From contig WFRC01000105.1 of assembly GCA_015486685.1 (NCBI GenBank), positions 1-11,187 of the forward strand: a DNA stretch of 11,187 nt, in the 5' to 3' direction. How positions within the stretch are numbered: position 1 is the first letter of the stretch; each line of letters opens with the position of its first letter. Shown here piece after piece: positions 6,517 through 11,187 of the stretch. Source of the stretch: Caldifarciminota bacterium. GTDB lineage: Bacteria; Hydrothermota; UBA3072; WFRC01. Both the position numbers and the translations under genes were made by a program. The notes beneath the pieces are model-generated. The model was given only the letters and a program-made list of their open reading frames with translations. It had not been told where the DNA came from and searched no databases.

Positions 6517-7073
6517 TGTCCCTCCCATATCTTTCCAAAATAGTTTTCAAGTTCTATGCCTAACTCCATATTATTTAACAGTATATTAGCCTCGTGATTT
6601 CTTTGTAATGCACTTGCTGTCCAGTTCGTTGAACCCAGTAAAATGTATGTTGAATCTACGATAAGTATCTTTGCATGGGTTGTTATTGACGGATTATCCC
6701 ACTGAGTTTTTATTCCATATAAATTCAGGGTATCCTGAAATACTTCATTTGCCGCATTCAGAGATGAATCATAACTGCTGTATTCAAATACTGCCTTTAC
6801 CTCAATACCCTTTGCTTCGGCATCCTTTAAGTCAGAAATAATCTTCTCAATCAATGTCCCTTTATTTACCCTTCCTATATACATCACGCAATGAACCGTT
6901 TTCTGTGCACTATTTACAACCTTATGAAATACAGGATAATAATCTCTATCCAGAACGAGTGTAATTTCAGGGCTTGGATTCAGGCTATTTTTACAACCCC
7001 CCGCAAAAAGTATTATAGAAACTAACAGGATAAATCTCATATATTTAAAACATTCAGGAAAGCGCAATTTCAT
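6513..7073 (-). CDS. phospholipase D-like (Nuc-type) lipoprotein
   Basis: 186 residues from the ATG at 7073. A hydrophobic N-terminus (MRFILLVSIILF) followed by AGGC looks like a lipoprotein signal peptide with Cys27 as the lipidated residue, so the protein should be anchored outside the inner membrane. The remaining 155 or so residues form one PLD domain with a complete HKD motif, HAKILIVD then GSTN (His133, Lys135, Asp140, Gly147, Ser148, Asn150), followed by N-x-E. Single-HKD proteins of this size resemble Nuc endonucleases, which dimerise to build the active site; phospholipid or another phosphodiester as substrate cannot be excluded. It overlaps pilT by 20 nt, with a modest GGGA before the ATG. 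An in-frame ATG at 7040 would trim the signal's n-region, and a TTG at 7076 is also open. Transcribed with pilT and purB. Confidence 0.82.
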   Translation of the reverse strand: MKLRFPECFKYMRFILLVSIILFAGGCKNSLNPSPEITLVLDRDYYPVFHKVVNSAQKTVHCVMYIGRVNKGTLIEKIISDLKDAEAKGIEVKAVFEYSSYDSSLNAANEVFQDTLNLYGIKTQWDNPSITTHAKILIVDSTYILLGSTNWTASALQRNHEANILLNNMELGIELENYFGKIWEGQ

Positions 7074-8484
7074 CAAGAAATCCCATTGGAATATTCTCTC
7101 TCTTCATTATTCCTTCTATACCTTTTTTGTCCACTGCTTTGATATAAGCCTCTCTTGGTTCTATATTTTTCTTCTTAACAAGGTTAATGAGTGAATCATT
7201 CAATGTAGTCATACCTAACCCCTTTGCTGTTTGAATGATGGATGGTATCTGGTATGTTTTGCCTTCTCTGATGAGATTGGAGACAGCAGGTGTTATGAGA
7301 AGTATTTCCATCGCAGCAACCCTTCCCCCACCAATCTTCTTACACAATGTTTGTGATACAACAGCCTTTAGTTCGTCAGCAAGTAATACCCTTATTTGCT
7401 CTTGCTGTCCCGGAGGAAACTGGTCTACAATCCTATCTACCGTGCTTGCAGCAGTTGTGGTATGAAGGGTTCCAAATACAAGATGGCCTGTCTCTGCTGT
7501 TTCAAGTGCTATGGCAATTGTTTCAAGGTCTCTCATCTCTCCGACCATTACAATATCAGGGTCTTCTCTCAAAGCGACTCTGAGCGCAGAGGCAAATGAA
7601 TCTGTATGTTCCCCAACCTCTCTCTGGTTCACAAGACACTTTTTGTTATTATGGACAAATTCTATAGGGTCTTCTATCGTAATGATATGGTCAGTCCTTA
7701 CCCTGTTTACAAAATCTATCATTGCACAAAGAGTCGTAGATTTCCCACTTCCCGTAGGACCTGTAACCAAAACCAAACCTTTTGAAAGATAACCTAAATT
7801 CACAATAGCCGTTGGCAATTTAAGGGCTTCCACAGTTACTACCTCATTTGGAATAAACCTGAATGCCCCAGCAATTCCATTCCTATCCATATACACATTA
7901 CATCTGAAACGGGCGACATCCTCTATTTCGTAGGCAAAATCTACCTCATTATGGGATTGAAAATGCTTTTGGTGTTTCTCTGTCATAATTTCAAAAAACA
8001 TCCTTTCCAGTTCTTTTGTGCTAAATGGAGCAAATCCCTCTAATTTCATTAAATCACCGTCCACTCTTACAATGGGAGATTCCCCTGAAGTCATATGAAG
8101 ATCAGAACCATTTTTCTTTACCATCAAGCGAAGAAATTTATCAATGACATATCCACCTTGCTTTTCTCCCTGGATAATTGCAGACTCCTCTACTTTCTTG
8201 GAAAATACAGCGGAAGTATTTCCATCTATCTGTTTTACATTACAAACAAAGGTATTTGTGGATAATTGATAATCAAAAGAGGTCTCTGGCATCCATTTAC
8301 CCTGCAAAGATGAAGGGACAATCTCTTCTATTACCTTTATAATCCATTCCTGTGAAGCAGAAGTATTTGAAACAGATATTTTTTTATTCTCTTTTATTAT
8401 ACATGGAGATTCCCCGGTGGAAATGCATAATTTATCAGCGCTGTATTGCAGCAAAACATTAAGGAAAGCATCTATCTCTGCCAT
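7054..8484 (-). CDS. pilT: PilT-family type IV pilus retraction ATPase with doubled N-terminal domain
   Basis: 476 residues against about 345-370 for ordinary PilT. ATPase motifs, numbered from the upstream GTG, are Walker A GPTGSGKST (243-251), Asp box IITIEDPIEF (268-277), Walker B DIVMVGEMRD (311-320, with the PilT-typical GEMRD) and His box GHLVFGTLHTTTA (334-346). The PilT hallmark AIRNLIRE appears as AVSNLIRE (401-408). PilT is a cytoplasmic hexamer that depolymerises pili for twitching and DNA uptake. The extra 115 or so N-terminal residues look like a second, diverged copy of the PilT N-terminal domain (see findings). ATG 8484 overlaps the previous stop as TGATG; a GTG at 8487 directly before it is an alternative. 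AAGGGG upstream can serve as Shine-Dalgarno. PilU or another PilT paralogue is possible. Confidence 0.92.
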   Translation of the reverse strand: MAEIDAFLNVLLQYSADKLCISTGESPCIIKENKKISVSNTSASQEWIIKVIEEIVPSSLQGKWMPETSFDYQLSTNTFVCNVKQIDGNTSAVFSKKVEESAIIQGEKQGGYVIDKFLRLMVKKNGSDLHMTSGESPIVRVDGDLMKLEGFAPFSTKELERMFFEIMTEKHQKHFQSHNEVDFAYEIEDVARFRCNVYMDRNGIAGAFRFIPNEVVTVEALKLPTAIVNLGYLSKGLVLVTGPTGSGKSTTLCAMIDFVNRVRTDHIITIEDPIEFVHNNKKCLVNQREVGEHTDSFASALRVALREDPDIVMVGEMRDLETIAIALETAETGHLVFGTLHTTTAASTVDRIVDQFPPGQQEQIRVLLADELKAVVSQTLCKKIGGGRVAAMEILLITPAVSNLIREGKTYQIPSIIQTAKGLGMTTLNDSLINLVKKKNIEPREAYIKAVDKKGIEGIMKRENIPMGFLDEIALS

Positions 8485-8957
8485 CACTCCCCCTTTACTG
8501 GTTTTACATACTCTACTTGCCTTTTGTTTATTATACAGATTTTATCCCCCTCCTTTATTACAAAAAAATTATCTTCGATATTCATAAAATCAAGGAGACG
8601 CGATTTATAAGGGTCAAGCAGCAAGGCAAGGTATCCTTCTTCAGATTTTCCGTTGATAAAGTGCACTTCAACCTTTTCTCTTTTCGCATCTACTAACGCA
8701 GGAAAATATATTTCGGCTGGCTCAGTTTTAGTGTCGGCTATTATTTCAAGCAATGCTACTTTGTGAATAATATATACACCATCGTCTGTAATTAATACAA
8801 AAAAATTCTCCATATTATTTGCCATATCCAGAATAGATTCTCTTCCTTCATGTCTTTCCGCCACAGGACTCACAAAGATTTTCCCTGACAAAGTCTCTCC
8901 CGTAGTTAACAATACTTCAACATTAAGGCTTTCTTTCTTCACTGCAAGGTCTTTCAT
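8484..8957 (-). CDS. unrecognised 157-residue protein with two copies of a small beta-rich domain
   Basis: I do not recognise the family by name. No signal peptide or membrane segment is visible, so it is probably cytoplasmic. The sequence falls into two similar halves of about 60 residues (about 12-74 and 94-152). Each begins with VEV followed by a TGE/NGK turn and G, continues to an LDM/LDF motif, then NFFV, and ends in a short strand with II-K (YIIHK, CIINK). The alternating hydrophobic pattern suggests small beta-barrels. First gene of the operon, with a strong AAGGAG 7 nt before the ATG, and its stop overlaps the pilT start. The constant tie to pilT in this operon suggests a role in pilus function or its regulation, but that is inference. 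Its mRNA leader contains the foldback at 8979-9007. Confidence 0.85.
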   Translation of the reverse strand: MKDLAVKKESLNVEVLLTTGETLSGKIFVSPVAERHEGRESILDMANNMENFFVLITDDGVYIIHKVALLEIIADTKTEPAEIYFPALVDAKREKVEVHFINGKSEEGYLALLLDPYKSRLLDFMNIEDNFFVIKEGDKICIINKRQVEYVKPVKGE

Positions 8958-8978
8958 TGTTCATCTCCTTTTTTTCGT

Positions 8979-9007
8979 CCCGGTGAAATAGTTTCACATT
9001 TCACGGG
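8979..9007 (-). promoter_or_regulatory. foldback with two competing hairpins in the operon leader
   Basis: CCCG-TGAAAT (8979-8982, 8984-8989) pairs with ATTTCA-CGGG (8998-9007) as a 10-bp stem with one bulged base (8983). Alternatively GTGAAA (8983-8988) pairs with TTTCAC (8992-8997) around a three-base loop. The two folds exclude each other. The element lies 9 nt upstream of the Shine-Dalgarno of the 157-residue gene. There is no U-run after it on the minus strand, so it is not an intrinsic terminator. It could be an operator dyad, a mRNA-stabilising stem or a translation-control element. Confidence 0.5.
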
Positions 9008-9030
9008 ATAAATTTGTCTCGTTTGTTCCG

Positions 9031-9120
9031 TTAGTTTATTTGGTTTATCTGGTCTATTTCGTTAATTTCGTTGATTTGTTCATTATTTAAAATATTTTTC
9101 TCCAGTTCTCTCATTTTCAT
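9031..9120 (-). CDS. candidate 29-residue micro-ORF over a 9-bp repeat
   Basis: The frame runs from ATG 9120 to a TAA at 9033-9031, with purine-rich AAGGAG and GGGAG just upstream (second ATG at 9114 also in frame). The peptide starts MKMRELEKNILNN and continues as an Asn-Gln/Glu-Ile repeat, because the underlying 9-bp DNA repeat equals three codons. It lies in the predicted leader of the pilT operon. The purine-rich context makes a Shine-Dalgarno match easy by chance, and the repeat may be non-coding. Confidence 0.25.
   Translation of the reverse strand: MKMRELEKNILNNEQINEINEIDQINQIN
9034..9078 (+). repeat. tandem 9-bp repeat, five units
   Basis: Five adjacent 9-mers fit the pattern GTTTATTTG: GTTTATTTG, GTTTATCTG, GTCTATTTC, GTTAATTTC and GTTGATTTG. 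A further related unit GTTTGTTCC lies at 9021-9029. Related units recur at 9656-9682, so this is a dispersed sequence type in this intergenic region. Confidence 0.75.
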
Positions 9121-9180
9121 TTCTCCCTTTCTCCTTAAATAACGCCGCAGGCAAATTACTGCTCCATCTCTCTTCCAACT

Positions 9181-9220
9181 TTCAACAGTTTTTTCTCTCT
9201 TTCAACCGTCTTTTCTCCTT
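9181..9220 (+). repeat. imperfect 20-bp tandem duplication
   Basis: TTCAACAGTTTTTTCTCTCT is followed directly by TTCAACCGTCTTTTCTCCTT, 16 of 20 bases identical. It lies in a pyrimidine-rich tract, so part of the similarity is compositional. Confidence 0.45.
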
Positions 9221-9234
9221 TTTCATTCTCTTTT

Positions 9235-9295
9235 CCCTCCCTTGACGGGAGGGAAACTTCCTATCTCTCCCCCTCTGGGGGAGATTAAGAGAGGG
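9235..9295 (+). repeat. 61-bp palindromic repeat element, copy A
   Basis: It begins CCCTCCCTTGACG and ends TAAGAGAGGG, with outer ends pairing 8 of 9 bases. It contains two hairpins: TTCCCTCCC/GGGAGGGAA (9233-9241 with 9247-9255, perfect 9 bp) and TCTCCCCC/GGGGGAGA (9266-9273 with 9277-9284, loop TCT). It shares termini, length and flanking bases (GAGGGTGTCCTTT) with copy B. It would be transcribed in the predicted leader of the minus-strand operon. Confidence 0.75.
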
Positions 9296-9367
9296 TGTCC
9301 TTTGGCAATCAGCGGATAGCGGTGAGCGTCTTCGTTCCATTCAACCTTTAACATTTAGCATTAATAT

Positions 9368-9395
9368 ATAATACATAAAAATTTTCATTAGTCAA
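9368..9395 (-). promoter_or_regulatory. sigma70-type promoter, probably of the pilT operon
   Basis: On the minus strand TTGACT (9395-9390), 16 nt, TATTAT (9373-9368), the same hexamers and spacer as the tRNA-Pro promoter. The expected start is near 9361. If it drives the operon, the leader before the 157-residue gene is about 400 nt and includes palindromic copy A, the micro-ORF at 9031-9120 and the foldback at 8979-9007. A nearer promoter that I did not recognise is possible. Confidence 0.6.
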
Positions 9396-9584
9396 GATTT
9401 TTTTTGATTGTTAGTTCAAAGATAAAACTGCAATATTGCAAGAAATAAAATTTCAGTTTTAGATTCAGTTAATACAACGAATTTGCCAGGGGAAAAGACC
9501 TCCTTTTGCCATCGGCCAACTACCAACGGCTTATGGCTATCTCTTTCATTTTGCACTTTTCACTTTGCATTTTTCATTAAATTT

Positions 9585-9645
9585 CCCTCCCTTGATGTCT
9601 ACCTGTGCGTGTCCGCACGCAGACAGGGGAGGAACTAAGGGAGGG
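9585..9645 (+). repeat. 61-bp palindromic repeat element, copy B
   Basis: Ends CCCTCCCTT and AAGGGAGGG form a perfect 9-bp inverted repeat. Nested inside are TGTCT/AGACA (9596-9600, 9621-9625) and GTGCG/CGCAC with loop TGTC (9605-9609, 9614-9618). The length is identical to copy A (61 bp), and it has the same first ten bases, but the interior is different. It starts exactly 350 bp after copy A in the same orientation. Confidence 0.78.
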
Positions 9646-9655
9646 TGTTCTTTTT

Positions 9656-9682
9656 CGTTCATTTCGTTTGTTTTGTTAATCA
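9656..9682 (+). repeat. second cluster of 9-bp units
   Basis: CGTTCATTT, CGTTTGTTT and TGTTAATCA continue the GTTTATTTG-like pattern of the cluster at 9034-9078, just after palindromic copy B. Confidence 0.5.
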
Positions 9683-9744
9683 CGGATCATCATTGCAGAT
9701 ACACTTTAAGTGCAAAAGTCAAGACCTGACCCTAAATTACTACC

Positions 9745-9772
9745 TTGACATTTTTTATTTTTGTGCTATTTT
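9745..9772 (+). promoter_or_regulatory. sigma70-type promoter upstream of the micro-ORF and ClC gene
   Basis: TTGACA (9745-9750), a consensus -35, then 16 nt and TATTTT (9767-9772). The expected start is near 9779, giving an 11-nt leader with AGGAG (9781-9785) before the micro-ORF ATG at 9790, and a leader of about 84 nt before the ClC gene. Confidence 0.7.
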
Positions 9773-9789
9773 GTGAAAAAAGGAGATAA

Positions 9790-9840
9790 ATGCACAAATT
9801 ATCAAACAACTCAGAATATCAAAATTGGGCGCCAGTTTAA
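9790..9840 (+). CDS. candidate 16-residue leader ORF before the ClC gene
   Basis: The reading frame encodes MHKLSNNSEYQNWAPV and ends in TAA. It has better expression signals than the gene after it: a promoter with consensus -35 and AAGGAG with a few nucleotides of spacing. The ClC ATG follows 22 nt after the stop and has no Shine-Dalgarno of its own. It may be a leader peptide that couples or gates ClC translation, or the remaining first codons of a lost gene. I recognise no family in the peptide. Confidence 0.4.
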   Translation: MHKLSNNSEYQNWAPV

Positions 9841-9862
9841 AAATTTTTAGTATGCTATTACG

Positions 9863-11176
9863 ATGAGAAAAATTATAGATTTTATAAAAGAGAGGTACCA
9901 GGAATATCCAATACTTATTGCAAGCGTTATTAAATGGTTCTTACTCTCTTCTATAGTTGGAATTTTAGTCGGAATATCAGTAGGGTATTTTTTAAAATTT
10001 CTTGAATTATCCATAAATATATTACATTTTAAATACTATTTCCTACTTGCACCCGCAGGATTTTTTCTTTCTACGATTATTATAAAGTATTTTGCTCCAA
10101 ATGCGAAGGGACATGGAACTGAAAAAGTTATAGAAGCAATTCATAAAAGGTCTGGTAGAATAAATCCTGCTGTTATCCCTGTAAAGGCTGTATCTACGAT
10201 AATAACTGTAATCACAGGAGGTTCGGTAGGCAAAGAGGGACCCAGTGCTCAGATTGGGGGAGGAATAGCCTCATTGCTTTCCGACATATTTAAATTGAAC
10301 AATGTAGACAGAAGAAAATTAGTTGTGTGCGGAATAAGTGCTGGATTTGCCAGCGTATTTGGCACTCCTATAGCAGGCGCCGTATTTGGAGTTGAGGTCT
10401 TGTTTATAGGAAAAGTTTTCTATGATGTACTGTTTCCATCGTTTGTTGCTGGAATAATAAGTTTTGAGGTTACATCGAAATTGGGATTAACCTATTTTAA
10501 TTATGGCGTAAATATTCCTCTTCACTTTTCCAGTATTATATTTGTGCAATCTGCGGGAGCCGGGATATTTTTTGGTATTGTATCACTAACGCTCATTGAA
10601 ATTCTGTCAATAGGGAGAATTCTAAATAAAAAACTTCATATCACTGAACCTCTGAAAGCAATAATCGGTGGTATTGTTATAATTATTCTTGCCTTTTTAC
10701 TTTCTGGCAAATATACAGGTCTTGGAATGGATATAATTCAAAAGGCACTGGCTGGTGAAAAAATTCCTCTTCTTTCAGGTATATGGAAAGCAATTTTTAC
10801 CTCTGTAACCCTGAATTTTGGGGGAAGTGGTGGAATACTTACTCCTGTTTTCTTTGTTGGTTCTACAACAGGAAATGTTTTTGGAAGATTATTCCATCTT
10901 AATCCTACATTTTTTGCTGCTATAGGTATGATTTCTGTCCTCTCCGGTTCAGCCAACGCTCCTATATCAGCAGGAATAATGGCAATAGAACTATTTGGAC
11001 CTGCAATAGGCCCATATGCTGCCATTTCTGCCGTTATAAGTTACATTATAACAGGACACAGGAGTGTATACCCCAGTCAGATTCTTGGATTTTCTAAATC
11101 CTCTTCTGTTGATGTAGAAGAAGGAATAGAAATAGTGAATGCAAAGCCCAAAGGGAAAATAAAAAAATGGAGGTAG
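9863..11176 (+). CDS. ClC-family chloride channel or H+/Cl- antiporter
   Basis: 437 residues, almost entirely membrane helices, the usual size for bacterial ClC without CBS domains. Motifs in order are KGHGTEKV (82-89, in place of GSGIPE), GKEGPSAQIGGG (123-134, with the gating glutamate Glu125), GTPIAGAVFGVEVLF (167-181), GGSGGILTPVF (320-330, the GIFAP region) and Tyr403, which aligns with the central Cl--coordinating Tyr445 of E. coli ClC. The position of the internal proton glutamate (E. coli Glu203) holds Val179, as in animal ClC channels. The protein moves Cl- or another small anion across the inner membrane as a homodimer. No Shine-Dalgarno precedes ATG 9863; translation may be coupled to the 16-codon ORF, or start on a leaderless mRNA from TATGCT at 9851-9856. 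The last 25 or so residues form a charged cytoplasmic tail. Confidence 0.93.
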   Translation: MRKIIDFIKERYQEYPILIASVIKWFLLSSIVGILVGISVGYFLKFLELSINILHFKYYFLLAPAGFFLSTIIIKYFAPNAKGHGTEKVIEAIHKRSGRINPAVIPVKAVSTIITVITGGSVGKEGPSAQIGGGIASLLSDIFKLNNVDRRKLVVCGISAGFASVFGTPIAGAVFGVEVLFIGKVFYDVLFPSFVAGIISFEVTSKLGLTYFNYGVNIPLHFSSIIFVQSAGAGIFFGIVSLTLIEILSIGRILNKKLHITEPLKAIIGGIVIIILAFLLSGKYTGLGMDIIQKALAGEKIPLLSGIWKAIFTSVTLNFGGSGGILTPVFFVGSTTGNVFGRLFHLNPTFFAAIGMISVLSGSANAPISAGIMAIELFGPAIGPYAAISAVISYIITGHRSVYPSQILGFSKSSSVDVEEGIEIVNAKPKGKIKKWR

Positions 11177-11187
11177 TTATAAACTAT

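Larger units (their letters stand above)
8958..9862. other. intergenic region of about 900 bp, rich in repeats
   Basis: No long coding frame is supported on either strand. From left to right it holds a foldback in the operon leader, five tandem 9-bp units overlapping a 29-codon micro-ORF, a 20-bp imperfect tandem repeat (9181-9220), a 61-bp palindromic element, a minus-strand promoter, a 12-bp perfect palindrome TGCAATATTGCA (9429-9440), a weak hairpin (GCCAT 9508-9512 with ATGGC 9533-9537), a second 61-bp element, more 9-bp units, a short palindrome CACTTTAAGTG (9702-9712), a plus-strand promoter and a 16-codon micro-ORF. The pyrimidine-rich composition of 9120-9240 differs from the flanking genes. 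The structure suggests accumulation of non-coding repeats between two divergent transcription units. Confidence 0.7.

Noticed and set aside
9228..9300. Copy A of the palindrome as an intrinsic terminator
   Set aside because: The GC-rich hairpins are not followed by a T-run on either strand, and the paired copy B points to a repeat element.
9021..9682. Repeats considered as a CRISPR array
   Set aside because: The units are 9 bp and adjacent, or 61 bp and only two copies; there are no regular unique spacers and no cas genes.
9683..9862. Possible fluoride or other riboswitch before the ClC gene
   Set aside because: I could not find the conserved fluoride-riboswitch start (GGCGATGG-like) or any other known aptamer core in this stretch.

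Overview
The window is 11.2 kb of AT-rich bacterial chromosome with housekeeping and transport genes, three tRNA genes and one repeat-bearing intergenic region. The host is a bacterium: it has a dnaG-rpoD macromolecular-synthesis pair, a type IV pilus retraction ATPase and a predicted lipoprotein. No gene pins down the phylum. The divergent RpoD, low GC and palindromic intergenic repeats would suit an uncultured Gram-negative lineage, but that is an impression.

Layout. 1-1968 (+): 3' end of dnaG (primase) and rpoD (principal sigma factor), 1 nt apart. 1973-4325 (-): tRNA-Pro(CGG), convergent with rpoD, then a cation-chloride cotransporter (SLC12-like), each with its own promoter. 4326-5226 (+): a divergent promoter region, trmO (tRNA t6A37 methyltransferase), then tRNA-Arg(TCT) and tRNA-His(GTG). 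5218-8957 (-): a tightly overlapping four-gene operon, in transcription order an unrecognised duplicated small-domain protein, PilT with a doubled N-terminal domain, a PLD-type lipoprotein and PurB. purB overlaps the 3' end of tRNA-His. 8958-9862: about 900 bp without an established gene, holding a foldback in the operon leader, 9-bp tandem repeats, two 61-bp palindromic repeat elements, one promoter for each direction and two candidate micro-ORFs. 9863-11176 (+): a ClC chloride channel/transporter.

Most notable pattern. Six sites directly upstream of genes carry a sigma70-type promoter with a 16-nt spacer, four of them with exactly TTGACT as -35. At both tRNA promoters the mature tRNA would begin at about +2, and at the cotransporter gene the ATG would lie at about +1. 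The window's own RpoD has several changes at residues that in E. coli sigma70 read promoters or contact activators.

I see no unmistakably new system. The best candidates for something undescribed are the promoter geometry with near-leaderless tRNAs, the pilT operon with its doubled domains and surface PLD protein, the 61-bp palindromic repeat family, and the micro-ORF in front of the ClC gene. All searches and alignments named here would still have to be run; comparisons with known families are from memory.
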